Below are positions 24,672 through 33,457 of a DNA stretch of 64,000 bases, in pieces; position 1 is the stretch's first letter; every line of letters begins with the position of its first letter. The stretch is from CAVTBT01 sp963733065 (GTDB taxonomy: Bacteria; Actinomycetota; Thermoleophilia; Gaiellales; Gaiellaceae). The stretch lies in the NCBI GenBank assembly GCA_963733065.1, contig CAVTBT010000002.1:248001-312000 (forward strand), in the 5' to 3' direction. The notes below the pieces were generated by a model. The model saw only the letters and a program-made list of their open reading frames with translations. It did no database searches and was not told the DNA's origin. Made by a program: the position numbers and the translations under genes.

Positions 24672-25709
24672 TCAGCGTCGGCTGCTGCGCTGCTTGAAGC
24701 GGGAGTCCGACGTCCGCTCGAAGATCCGTTCGGCCCTCCCCTCGAACCAGCCGAAGGACACCGGAGTGCTCGGCGAGTCGAAGAGCGGGACGTACGGCTT
24801 GAGATCGAGCACCGGAGTCGCGTCGAGGAGATCCAGCCCTTCGACCACGACCGCGTCCTCCTCGACGGCCACCAGGCGGCAGAGCGACAGCGAGATCGGA
24901 TTGGGACGGTGAGGCGAGCGCGTGGCGAAGGTGCCGCGGGGGCGCTCGTCGAGAAATGGATTCACGGTGGCGTCCCAGCCGATCGATTCGTGCAGGTGCG
25001 CGATCACCCAGACGTGCGAGAAGCCGTCGAGATCGGCCAGGCAGCCGCGATGTGGCTCGGTGAGCAGGATCCGCGAGGGCCCCGAGGCGTCGGCGCCGGG
25101 CTGCAGCGGCATCCCGTCCAGCGACGTGTGGGCCGAGCTCACGTAACCGATCGCCTCGTAGTCGACCGGATCGCCGCTGCGGTCGTCCAGGAGGGCCTCG
25201 ACGAACGCGCGCGCCGCGCGGGCGCTCGTCAGACGCCAGACCGCCACCGTGCGGTCGAACCCCTCCGCCTGCGACACCCGGTCGGCGAGTCCGTCCTCGG
25301 CGTCCTGGAGCACCGCGAGCTGCGCCCGCAGGAGCGGCCCGGTGTCCTCGCCGGCGCGGTGGAGCAGCAACAGCTTGAGAAAGAGCTCCGACCGCAGGTC
25401 GCGCACGTGCCGCACGGGCTTCGAGAGCCAGCGGCGGTAGGCCCGGCGGCCCTGGGGCGTGGGGGCGAGCAGCACGCGGTGCGGGCCCTTCGAGCTCGGC
25501 TCACTCCCCTTGTCGACGACGAATCCCAGCTCGCGGAGGACCGCGATCGCGCGATAGACGAGCGCGCGGCTGACGGACCAGACCTGGCCGATATCGGCGT
25601 CCGGCCCGAACTGACGTGCGATGTCCCAGCCGTGCGCAGGCCGTTCACACAGGACGCCGAGCGCCGCCCATTCGGTGAGCGACGGTTCCGTGCGCGAGGG
25701 TCTCGCCAC
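24672..25709 (-). CDS. PadR-type regulator fused to a TrmO/TsaA-like domain
   Basis: 345-residue fusion. Residues about 8-100 form a PadR winged helix (LTEWAALGVLCERPAHGWDI, then SRALVYRAIAVLRELGFV), followed by a helical PadR C-domain to about 165. From about 184 to the end it is a TsaA/TrmO (VirR) domain: YEAIGYVSSAH, ILLTEPHRGCLADLDGFSHV and the hallmark ATRSPHRPNPISLS. Stand-alone TrmO methylates tRNA m6t6A with SAM. Here the fusion suggests a ligand- or SAM-sensing regulator. It lies upstream of the Tat-ferritin/modABC operon on the same strand. GTG 25709 chosen because the domain starts directly after it. Confidence 0.85.
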   Translation of the reverse strand: MARPSRTEPSLTEWAALGVLCERPAHGWDIARQFGPDADIGQVWSVSRALVYRAIAVLRELGFVVDKGSEPSSKGPHRVLLAPTPQGRRAYRRWLSKPVRHVRDLRSELFLKLLLLHRAGEDTGPLLRAQLAVLQDAEDGLADRVSQAEGFDRTVAVWRLTSARAARAFVEALLDDRSGDPVDYEAIGYVSSAHTSLDGMPLQPGADASGPSRILLTEPHRGCLADLDGFSHVWVIAHLHESIGWDATVNPFLDERPRGTFATRSPHRPNPISLSLCRLVAVEEDAVVVEGLDLLDATPVLDLKPYVPLFDSPSTPVSFGWFEGRAERIFERTSDSRFKQRSSRR

Positions 25710-25788
25710 CGGCCGAGTGTAGGCCGACCGCGACCGGGTCCAACAAGGCGCCCTCGGTGAAGACGCGGCTGACGCCCGAGCGGGAACA

Positions 25789-27432
25789 ATGAGCCGTATG
25801 GCCGTCGACGAGCTCGAGCTCGGCCGCACGTCGTACGCGAACGGTGCGTGGCTCGATGCGTACGACTCGCTGGCGCGGGTCGATCGTGAGGCACCGCTGG
25901 CGCCCCAGGATCTGGAGCTGTTCGCGACGGCTGCCTACATGCTCGGCCACGACGACGAGCAGCTGCAGGCGCTGGAGCGTGCGCACCTCGGCCACGTCCA
26001 GGCGGGCGAGCGGCTACGGGCAGTGCGCTGCGGGTTCTGGCTCGGCGTCCACCACATGCTGCGCGGCGAGGTGGCCCGCGCGACCGGATGGTTCGGACGG
26101 ATCCAGCGATTGCTCGACCCGGACGACGAGGACTGCGTGGAACGGGGCTATCTGCTCGTGGCCACCGAGCTTCAGCACCGGGTGGCCGGCGATGCGCAGG
26201 CGGCTGCGGCTGCGGCTGCGGCGGCGGTCGATGTCGGCGAGCGTTTCGGCGATGCCGATCTGCTCGCCCTCGCTCTGATGGATCACGGCAGCTATCTCGT
26301 CCGGCAGGAACGCGTCGAGGAGGGGTTCGGCAAGCTCGACGAGGCCATGGTCGTGGTGACGGCGGGGAAGCCGTCGCCGATCGTCACGGGCCTCGTCTAC
26401 TGCGGGGTGATCATGAGCTGCCAGGAGGCGCACGAGCTGCGGCGCGCAAGCGAATGGACGACCGCCTTGAGCCGCTGGTGCGATCGACAGCCCGGTCTCG
26501 TGCCGTTCACCGGCACGTGCCTGGTGCATCGCGCGGAGCTCATGCAACTCCGCGGCGAGTGGCCCCTGGCGCTCGAGGAAGCGCGCCTCGCGGCTGAGCG
26601 TCTCGCCGAGAGATCGAGCAGGGCCGGCGCCGGCCAGGCCTCCTATCGACAGGGTGAGCTCCTTCGCCTCCAGGGCAATCTGACGGAGGCCGAACAGGCC
26701 TATGGAGAAGCGAGCCGCTATGGCTACGAGCCCCAACCGGGGCTGGCTCTGCTGCTCCTTGCGCAGGGCAGGATCGATGCTGCGGCCGCTGCGATCGACC
26801 AGGTCCTCGCCGGGACTGCCGGGTGGGTCGAGCGAGCGAGGCTCCTGCCCGCGTGCGTGGAGATCGCGCTCGCGGCGGGGGATCGCGACCGGGCGAGCGC
26901 GGCGTGCGTCGAGCTGGAGGCAATCGCCGCGGGCACCGACAGCGCGATGCTGCGCGGGCTCGCCGGCCACGCGCGCGGCGGCGTCGAGCTGGCCAACGGC
27001 GATGCGCGCAGCGCACTGGTCGCCTTGCGCCGCGCTCAGAAGCTCTGGCAGGAGCTCGAAGCCCCGTACGAAGCCGCCCAGGCTCGCGTGCTGATCGCGC
27101 GGGCCTGCCGGTCGATGGGCGACGAGGCGACCGCCGCGTTGGAGCTGGACGCGGCGCGCGCAGTGTTCGAGCAGTTGGGAGCCGCACTCGACGTCGCACG
27201 AGTCGAGCTCCTTGCCGGCCGGTCTGGGGCGAGCGAGGCCGGCGGGCTGTCGGCGCGGGAGCTGCAGGTGCTGCGCTTGCTCGCCGCGGGCAAGAGCAAC
27301 AAGGTGATCGCCGCCGAGCTGGTGCTCAGCAAGCGCACCGTCGACCGGCACGTGAGCAACATCTTCACCAAGCTGCGGGTGTCCTCTCGCGCCGCAGCAA
27401 CGGCGTTCGCCTACGAGCACCAGCTGATCTGA
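25789..27432 (+). CDS. LuxR family regulator with TPR-like repeats
   Basis: 547-residue regulator without an ATPase domain. Residues about 10-470 are Ala/Leu-rich helical repeats of TPR type (for example GQASYRQGELLRLQGNLTEA). The C-terminal LuxR helix-turn-helix is LSARELQVLRLLAAGKSNKV, then IAAELVLSKRTVDRHVSNIF (about 485-545). Start ATG at 25789; a second Met three codons later is also possible. It is divergent from the PadR-TrmO gene with a 79-base gap. It lies just upstream of the hydrolase/oxidase pair and may control them. Confidence 0.87.
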   Translation: MSRMAVDELELGRTSYANGAWLDAYDSLARVDREAPLAPQDLELFATAAYMLGHDDEQLQALERAHLGHVQAGERLRAVRCGFWLGVHHMLRGEVARATGWFGRIQRLLDPDDEDCVERGYLLVATELQHRVAGDAQAAAAAAAAAVDVGERFGDADLLALALMDHGSYLVRQERVEEGFGKLDEAMVVVTAGKPSPIVTGLVYCGVIMSCQEAHELRRASEWTTALSRWCDRQPGLVPFTGTCLVHRAELMQLRGEWPLALEEARLAAERLAERSSRAGAGQASYRQGELLRLQGNLTEAEQAYGEASRYGYEPQPGLALLLLAQGRIDAAAAAIDQVLAGTAGWVERARLLPACVEIALAAGDRDRASAACVELEAIAAGTDSAMLRGLAGHARGGVELANGDARSALVALRRAQKLWQELEAPYEAAQARVLIARACRSMGDEATAALELDAARAVFEQLGAALDVARVELLAGRSGASEAGGLSARELQVLRLLAAGKSNKVIAAELVLSKRTVDRHVSNIFTKLRVSSRAAATAFAYEHQLI

Positions 27433-27550
27433 GAGCAGCCCGTGGGTCGAATGACCCACGGCTCCGGGCGGAAGTTGGGTCGTTCGGCCGAAGCCGTCGC
27501 TCCTTGCCGAGGCCATCGTCTGCCGGAAAGCGATCCGAGCGGAGGAGACG

Positions 27551-28502
27551 GTGACCGAGAAGCTGGAAACGCGGACACGGCGACGGCCAACGGGCAGCGA
27601 GCAGCCACGGGAGCGATTGCTGGCCGGCCTTCCGGTGAGGGAGCGTCGATTGGAGCTGGCGGGCATCTCGACACCCGTGCTGGAAAGCGGCCAAGGCGCG
27701 CCGCTTCTCTTGCTGCACGGGCCGGGTGCGTACGCGGCGAGTTGGCAACAGGTGATCCCGGAGCTCGCGACGACCTATCGAGTGGTCGCGCCCGATCTTC
27801 CCGGCCACGGCGCGTCGACGGTCTCGGATGGCCAGCTGGACGCCGCCCGGGTGCTGTCCTGGCTGAGCGAGCTGATGGAGGAGACCTGCGCGGCACCGCC
27901 CGTCCTCGTTGGGCAACTGGTGGGCGGGGCGATCGCCGCCCGGTTCGCGGCCGACCAAGGCGAGAGGCTCGAGCGGCTGGTGCTCGTCGTGCCGTTCGGC
28001 CTCGCGCCGTTCCAGCCGACGCCCACGTTCGGCGCCGCCCTGAACGGCTTCTTCACCGATCCGAGCGACGACACGCACGACGAGCTCTGGAGCCAGTGCG
28101 TGTTCGACCTGGACACGCTGCGACGGCAACCGGCCGTCCGGTGGGAGCTGATGAAGGCCTACAACCTCGAGCGGGCGAGCACGCCGAGCGTCGTCGGAGG
28201 CCGTGCAGGCCCTGATGGAGCAGTTCGGCTTCCCGGCCATCGACGAGGCCGTGCTGGCACGAATCGCGGTTCCCACCAGCCTGATCTGGGGGCGGTACGA
28301 CTCCATCGTCCCGCTGTCCGTCGGTGAGCTCGCGAGCGCTCGCCACGGGTGGCCGCTGCGGGTGATCGACGACGCCGGCAACGAGCCGGCGATCGAGGCC
28401 CCGGCCGCGTTCGTGCGAGCGCTGCGCGCGGATCGCACACCGGCTGAGGGCAGGAGCCGCGGCTTCGTTCACACCACGACCCAGAAGGAGACCAGGCGAT
28501 GA
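27551..28502 (+). pseudogene. Alpha/beta hydrolase, frameshifted and lacking catalytic residues
   Basis: Two frames make one alpha/beta hydrolase. Frame one (GTG 27551) runs through LLLLHGPGAYAASW and VVAPDLPGHGAST to about 28190. Frame two picks up with SEAVQALMEQFGFPAID and ends at 28502 with LIWGRYDSIVPL and IDDAGNEPAIEAP. The shift equals one extra base. The nucleophile elbow reads VGQLVGGA, with Leu where Ser is needed, and the His position reads AGNEP, with Asn. The enzyme is therefore dead twice over. Its end overlaps the oxidase start (ATGA). Confidence 0.82.
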
Positions 28503-29962
28503 CTCCGAGCACGATCGACATTGCTCGCCGCGAAGCAACGCTGACACACGAGCAGCTCGACGACCTCGCGGCCAGCCTCGACGGTTCACTGCTGAGCGAG
28601 GGAGACGAGGGCTGGGAGGAGGCCGTGCTGATCTGGAACGGCAGGGCGGCGACGCTTCCCGCGCTGGTCGTCCAGCCGACGTCGGCAGCCGACGTCGCGG
28701 CCGCCGTCACGTTCGCCCGCGACCACGGCCTGCTGGTGAGCGTCAAGGGCGGCGGCCACAACATCGCCGGCACCGCGATCGCCGAGGGCGGGCTCACCCT
28801 CGACATGTCCCGCATGGCCGAGGTCACCGTCGACGCCGAGGCGAGGATCGCGCACGTCGGTCCCGGCTGCCGATTGCAGGATGTCGACCGCGCAACGCAG
28901 GCGCATGGGCTCGCGACCGTGCTCGGCTTCTACTCCGAAGTCGGCGTGGCCGGCCTGACGCTCGGCGGCGGGCTCGGCTATCTGACGCGGCGCTTCGGCT
29001 GGGCGGTCGACAACCTGCGGGAGGTCGAGATCGTCACCGCCGACGGCACGATCCGCACCGCCAGCCGGGACGAGAACGCGGACCTCTTCTGGGGAGTCAG
29101 GGGCGGCGGCGGCAACTTCGGGGTCGTCACCCGGTTCAGCTTCCGTCTGCACGAGGTCGGCCCGACCGTCTACGGCGGGCTGATCGCGTGGCCGTTCGAG
29201 CGAGCGGACGAGATTCTCCGCGCCTACCGGGCGATCACCATGGACGCGCCGCGGGAGCTCGCCGTCTGGCTGATCGCCCTCACCGCGCCCCCGGCGCCCT
29301 TCGTGCCGAAGGAGTGGCACGGCAAGAAGCTGTGCGCCATGGCCGTCTGCTACACCGGCGACCTGGCAGAGACCGAGGCCGTGCTGGCCCCGATCCGCGC
29401 CCTCCGCGATCCTGCCGTCGATCTCCTCCAGGAGCTGCCGTACACGGCGGTGCAGGCCCTGATCGACGGGACCGAGCCGAAGGGGATGCACTACTACTGG
29501 AAGACCGAGTTCCTCACCGAGCTGAGCAGCGACTTCCTTGCGATGCTGGCGGAGGTCTTCGCCACGTGCCCGATTCCGGGCGGCGAGCTCGGCATCCTCC
29601 ATCTGGGCGGGGCGGTGAACGAGCTCGACGAGGACGACGGCGCCGTCGGCAACAGGGATGCCCGCTACGTCCTCGGCGTGCTGGGCATGTGGGAGCCGGA
29701 CGAGCCGGACGGCGACGCCTTCGAGGAGTGGGTGCGGGATGCCTGGGGTCGGCTGCGGCCGTTCTCCACGGGCCGGACGTACATCAACTTCCAGACCGCC
29801 GACGAAGGCGACGAGCGCGTTCGGGCGACCTACGGCGCCAACTACGAGCGGCTCGTCGAGCTCAAGCAGGCATACGACCCGGAGAACCTGTTCCGCTCGA
29901 ACCGGAACATTCGGCCTCGCCGAGTCAGTCCTCGGGCTTCTCGCCTGCGTCCGCCATCTTGA
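28499..29962 (+). CDS. FAD-binding (BBE-type) oxidoreductase
   Basis: 487-residue flavoprotein of the vanillyl-alcohol/berberine-bridge group. FAD-binding PCMH domain: VKGGGHNIAGTAI (about 82-95), whose His is the usual site of covalent flavin attachment, and GVAGLTLGGGLGYLTRRFG (about 155). The second Cys attachment site of bicovalent members is not present (FYSEVG). The C-terminal BBE segment is YDPENLFRSNRNI. The substrate may be an alcohol, sugar or aromatic. ATG overlaps the preceding hydrolase pseudogene. The stop overlaps the convergent rtcB by 38 bases. Confidence 0.9.
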   Translation: MTPSTIDIARREATLTHEQLDDLAASLDGSLLSEGDEGWEEAVLIWNGRAATLPALVVQPTSAADVAAAVTFARDHGLLVSVKGGGHNIAGTAIAEGGLTLDMSRMAEVTVDAEARIAHVGPGCRLQDVDRATQAHGLATVLGFYSEVGVAGLTLGGGLGYLTRRFGWAVDNLREVEIVTADGTIRTASRDENADLFWGVRGGGGNFGVVTRFSFRLHEVGPTVYGGLIAWPFERADEILRAYRAITMDAPRELAVWLIALTAPPAPFVPKEWHGKKLCAMAVCYTGDLAETEAVLAPIRALRDPAVDLLQELPYTAVQALIDGTEPKGMHYYWKTEFLTELSSDFLAMLAEVFATCPIPGGELGILHLGGAVNELDEDDGAVGNRDARYVLGVLGMWEPDEPDGDAFEEWVRDAWGRLRPFSTGRTYINFQTADEGDERVRATYGANYERLVELKQAYDPENLFRSNRNIRPRRVSPRASRLRPPS

Positions 29963-31337
29963 CGATGCGCGGGTCGAAGCGGGCGATCGTCTCGACCAGT
30001 TCCGTCTGAGCGGCCATGACCTGATGAATGTCCTTGTAGGCGCCCGGCACCTCGTCCAGCCCGGCCGATAGCAGAGTGACCTTCGCTTCCTCGAGCTGCG
30101 GGCGGACATGCGCCCAGCGAAAGGTGTTCCTGGCCTGCGTGCGACTCATCGCGCGACCGGCGCCGTGGGATGCGGAACGCAGCGACTCGGAGTTGCCCTT
30201 GCCGCGCACGACGAAGCCGGGCGTCGCCATCGACCCGGGGATGACGCCGAGCACCCCGTCGGCGGCAGGTGTCGCACCCTTGCGGTGGACGATCAGCTCG
30301 CGATCTCCGTGCCGCTCCTTCCAGGCGAAGTTGTGGTGGTTCTCGATCGAGAGCGGCACGTCTGCCTTCAGCGCCCGCGCGATCTTGTGGTGAATCAGCT
30401 CGTGGTTCGCGGCTGCGTACAGGCCCATCAGCTCCATTGCGCTCCAGTACTCCTGGCCGGGCTCCGAGTCGAGGTCGAGCCAGGCGAGCCTGCGCAGCTC
30501 GGCCGGCAGCTCAGGATGTTGCTGCTCCGCCACCTTCGAGTAGTGGCCGGCGATCTGGGCTCCCGCCCCGCGCGAGCCGGAGTGCGAGACGAGCGCCAGA
30601 TACCGGCCCGCCGGCAGGCCGAGCGCGTCGTGCTCGAGGGACAGGGTCCCGAACTCGACGTAGTGGTTGCCCGAACCCGAGGATCCGAGCTGCCAGCCGG
30701 CCTTCTCGCGCACCCGCTTGACCACGTCGGAGATCGTCCAGTCCTCATCCATGACCGCGTGGTCGTGCGGTGTCCCGAACTGGGCTCCCGTCCCGAACAG
30801 CGTTTCGCGCTCGAGCACCTTGCAGAGCCGGTCGTGCTGTGCCTCGATCGTCGCTGCCGGCAGATCGAACACGGTCAAGCGCATGCGGCAGGCGATGTCG
30901 ACCCCGACCGCGTACGGGATGACGACGTTGTCGGTGGCGAGCACGCCTCCGATCGGCAGCCCGTAGCCCACGTGTGCGTCCGGCATCAGCGCGCCCGCAA
31001 CCGAGACGGGAAGGTCGACCGCGTTCCGCATCTGCTGCTGCGCGGCGTCGTCGAGATCGGCGCCGAAGCTCGTCCACGGCGCCGGCGCCTCACGCGGCAC
31101 GAACGACGCGCGCACGGTGCGCTGATCGACGATCGCGGTGGCGACCACGCCGAGCTGCACGTCCTCCGTGTACGCCTCCGGGTCGGCGATCACCTTGCCG
31201 AGCATCTCCAACGTCGACTCGGGCCCGAGGTCGCGCTCGAGCTCGCCGCCGACGGCCAACGCGACACCAACCGCCGGCCCCGGCTCGAGGCCGAGAGCGA
31301 TCAGCTGGCCGCCCTTGATCGCCGCCGCGGCCTCCAA
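29925..31337 (-). CDS. rtcB: RNA-splicing ligase RtcB
   Basis: 470-residue RtcB, a Mn/GTP-dependent ligase joining 2',3'-cyclic phosphate and 5'-OH RNA ends. Motifs in order: DAHVGYGLPIGGV (about 120), GVDIACRM, GSSGSGNHYVEFG, SHSGSRGAG, ENHHNFAW and the guanylylated His in SASHGAGRAMS. The start is uncertain: TTG 31337 is the only standard start found, though the frame stays open upstream through a Lys/Arg-rich stretch. No archease or RtcA gene is adjacent. Confidence 0.92.
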   Translation of the reverse strand: MEAAAAIKGGQLIALGLEPGPAVGVALAVGGELERDLGPESTLEMLGKVIADPEAYTEDVQLGVVATAIVDQRTVRASFVPREAPAPWTSFGADLDDAAQQQMRNAVDLPVSVAGALMPDAHVGYGLPIGGVLATDNVVIPYAVGVDIACRMRLTVFDLPAATIEAQHDRLCKVLERETLFGTGAQFGTPHDHAVMDEDWTISDVVKRVREKAGWQLGSSGSGNHYVEFGTLSLEHDALGLPAGRYLALVSHSGSRGAGAQIAGHYSKVAEQQHPELPAELRRLAWLDLDSEPGQEYWSAMELMGLYAAANHELIHHKIARALKADVPLSIENHHNFAWKERHGDRELIVHRKGATPAADGVLGVIPGSMATPGFVVRGKGNSESLRSASHGAGRAMSRTQARNTFRWAHVRPQLEEAKVTLLSAGLDEVPGAYKDIHQVMAAQTELVETIARFDPRIVKMADAGEKPED

Positions 31338-31563
31338 GCGGCGCTTGCGCGCGCGTGCCTTCGCGTGTTGTTTCTTGCGTCCGATCGTTCCGTTCCGATC
31401 TCTCTCGTGGAGCCGGGCATTCTCCTGACGGCGACGCCCGGTCGCATGGGCCGAAAGGGGGATCCTGCCGCGCGGCAGACGTCAATGGCCGCCGGTCAGC
31501 GTCTCGCGAAGCTGGTAGGTGTCTGTGTCGTGACCAGACGTCTCGGCGCTCGTAGGGATTGCG

Positions 31564-32028
31564 GTGGCATCGCTCACCCTCGCCGGAGCTGCTCTCGGGC
31601 TGCCGCGCTTTTCCCTCGCAGCCCGATCGTCGCCGGCGGGCGGCAGCACCCAGGCCGAGCTGTACGACGTACGCGTCGCATGTCATCCGACTTTCGATCG
31701 CTTCGTCGTCCGCGCACGCTTCGAGGCGCCCGGCTACAGCGTCGGGTACGTACCGCGCGTCATCCACGACTCGTCGGGCCTGGTCGTTCGGTTGCTCGGC
31801 TCGAAGCGGCTCAGGGTGGTGCTGCGTCCGGCTCGAGCGCACACGGTCTCCGGGGTGTCCCTTACGCCAACCGTCCTGACGCCGCGCTGCGCTCAGCTCC
31901 GTCAGGTGAGGAGCGCAGGCGACTTCGAGGGCGTCGTGACCTACGGGATCGGCATCGGCCAGCTGAAACCGTTCCGCGTCTTCCGGCTGACGAACCCGAC
32001 ACGCGTCGTGATCGACATCCAGCACTGA
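31564..32028 (+). CDS. Secreted AMIN-like domain protein
   Basis: 154-residue exported protein. GTG start followed by a weak signal sequence (ASLTLAGAALGLPRFSLAA). The rest matches the AMIN-like beta-sandwich found in many actinobacterial envelope proteins: paired strands with DRFVVRARFEAPGYSVGYV, and the closing signature FRVFRLTNPTRVVIDIQ. Such domains usually bind cell-wall or envelope ligands. Two Cys (ACHPTF and PRCAQL) may form a disulfide. It stands alone between rtcB and a convergent SRPBCC gene. Confidence 0.75.
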   Translation: MASLTLAGAALGLPRFSLAARSSPAGGSTQAELYDVRVACHPTFDRFVVRARFEAPGYSVGYVPRVIHDSSGLVVRLLGSKRLRVVLRPARAHTVSGVSLTPTVLTPRCAQLRQVRSAGDFEGVVTYGIGIGQLKPFRVFRLTNPTRVVIDIQH

Positions 32029-32071
32029 CGCGCCGGGATTGGGAGCGTCGAGCGCGACAGCGGCACCTGCC

Positions 32072-32497
32072 TCAAACCGTGATCTTCTCCAGCACCGCGT
32101 CGATGCGCGCAAAGCCCTGCTTCGCGCCCTCCTCGACGCCGTACTGCATGGTCGTGTCTCGCTGCTCGGTCGTCTCGAAGAGCATCGTCTGGGTCAGCCT
32201 CGTCTGCTCACCGAGATCCTCGAACTCGAGCGTCTGCAGGTGGTTCTGGAACGTCTGCACGAGGCGCGCCGGCGGCTCGACCTCGCGGAACTCGCCCTCG
32301 ACCACACCGTGCGCGGTGCGGAACCGGTAGGTGCCGCCGGGACGGACGTCCATCTCCTCGACGACGGTGCCGTCGCCCCACCACTCGGGGATCAGCTCCG
32401 GATTCGTCCAGATGGAGAAGACGTGCGCGCGCGGTGCGTCGAAGATCCGCTCGACGCGGATCTCGAGCTCGTTGGGAGTGGTGACGGTGGTGCTCAT
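32072..32497 (-). CDS. SRPBCC (AHSA1-like) domain protein
   Basis: 141-residue START/Bet v1-like protein of the AHSA1 group. It shows the standard RVERIFDAPRAHVFSIWTNP opening, PEWWGDG, and a closing helix with MQYGVEEGAKQGFARID. It binds a hydrophobic ligand in most relatives. The ATG is preceded by AAAGGAGC. Coupled to the ArsR gene upstream by an ATGA overlap. This two-gene ArsR-SRPBCC arrangement is very common, yet the ligand is usually unknown. Confidence 0.9.
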   Translation of the reverse strand: MSTTVTTPNELEIRVERIFDAPRAHVFSIWTNPELIPEWWGDGTVVEEMDVRPGGTYRFRTAHGVVEGEFREVEPPARLVQTFQNHLQTLEFEDLGEQTRLTQTMLFETTEQRDTTMQYGVEEGAKQGFARIDAVLEKITV

Positions 32498-32805
32498 CGT
32501 GCTCCTTTCGTGCGTTGGACGACCTGCGCGAAGCGGTCGAGCCGCTGCAGCCACGTGCTGATGCCCTCGAAGGCATAGGGCACGAGTGCGCATCTGCGGG
32601 CACGGCCGACCTTCTCCGTGGCGACGAGGTTCGCCTCCTCGAGCAGCCGGATGTGCTTCTTCATCCCGGTCAGCGACATGCCGAACGGCTCGGCGAGCTC
32701 GCTGATCGTCGCGCTGCCGGCGCCGAGCCGTTCGAGCACGGCGCGCCTGGTCGGGTCGGCGAGGGCCGCGAACGCGAGGTCGACGGTCGCTTGATACTGA
32801 ACCAT
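32494..32805 (-). CDS. ArsR family transcriptional repressor
   Basis: 103-residue winged-helix repressor. LAFAALADPTRRAVLERLG (about 9-27) and the recognition helix in GMSLTGMKKHIRLLEEANLV (about 42-61) are typical. No Cys metal site is visible, so it does not look like a metal sensor. The ATG at 32805 lies inside a perfect palindrome and eight bases downstream of a -10 box, implying a leaderless mRNA and tight self-repression. Its stop overlaps the SRPBCC start. Confidence 0.93.
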   Translation of the reverse strand: MVQYQATVDLAFAALADPTRRAVLERLGAGSATISELAEPFGMSLTGMKKHIRLLEEANLVATEKVGRARRCALVPYAFEGISTWLQRLDRFAQVVQRTKGAR

Positions 32806-32841
32806 TGAGTTCAGTATTACAGACCTATCCGGAATGGGCAA
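32794..32841 (-). promoter_or_regulatory. ArsR promoter with operator over the start codon
   Basis: On the minus strand: TTGCCC (32836-32841), 16-base spacer, TAATAC (32814-32819), then eight bases to ATG. A palindrome with 9-base perfect arms (ATACTGAAC-CATTGA-GTTCAGTAT, 32794-32817) covers the -10 box and the start codon. This geometry predicts a leaderless transcript and autorepression. Confidence 0.75.
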
Positions 32842-32977
32842 ATGAGTTCGGCGCACGGCTGACGTGTCGCCGCGACGTGATCCGAAACGGGCGGATCAGC
32901 GACCGTCGTGCCGGAAGCCATTCGAACGTCGTGCAGCTGCTCTAGGAAGAGGCGTTTCTCTCAATGATCGGAAGCAG

Positions 32978-33349
32978 TCAGCTGTTCGCGAAGAACAGCT
33001 CGCGGCCGACGCGCGCCTCGATACGGAGATATCGCCAAAGCCGGTGCGGGCCGATCGGCGTGTCGCGAACGATGTTGCAGACGGCGGCGACGGCATCGAG
33101 GTCAGGCACATCCGCGAGGATGTAGGCCGTCCAGGGCCAGTTCGGCGCATTGCCGACCATGAGCTGGTCGTCGTCCAACGTGCCGATGACCGTGATTCCG
33201 AAGCGTCCGCTCAGGTCCTCGAACGCCGCCTGGATCGCCGGGATGATCTCGGGGAGCAGGCGTGCCTCCTCGTCGAAGAACGTCTGCTGAACACCGATGC
33301 AGAAGAGAACGCGCAGCGAGCTGTTGTTCCGGGTGCGGTAGTCGGCCAT
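32978..33349 (-). CDS. Small protein, possibly IacB-like
   Basis: 123-residue soluble protein. Pattern: SLRVLFCIGVQQTFFDEEA near the N-terminus, IGTLDDDQLMVGNAPNWPWT in the middle (about 55-75) and LWRYLRIEARVGREL at the end. From memory this resembles IacB-type proteins of indole-acetate degradation clusters, but I cannot confirm it and no other iac gene is present. It lies 108 bases downstream of the sugar-binding protein gene on the same strand. Confidence 0.6.
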   Translation of the reverse strand: MADYRTRNNSSLRVLFCIGVQQTFFDEEARLLPEIIPAIQAAFEDLSGRFGITVIGTLDDDQLMVGNAPNWPWTAYILADVPDLDAVAAVCNIVRDTPIGPHRLWRYLRIEARVGRELFFANS

Positions 33350-33457
33350 GTCGAACAGCTCTCTCCCGGTGTCGGGTCGCGCCCGGCCAGAAGCGGCTGA
33401 GCGCGCTCCCGACGCCGCGGGACCGCGTTCAGCCGCTCTGGAGTCGCGGGCGAGGAC

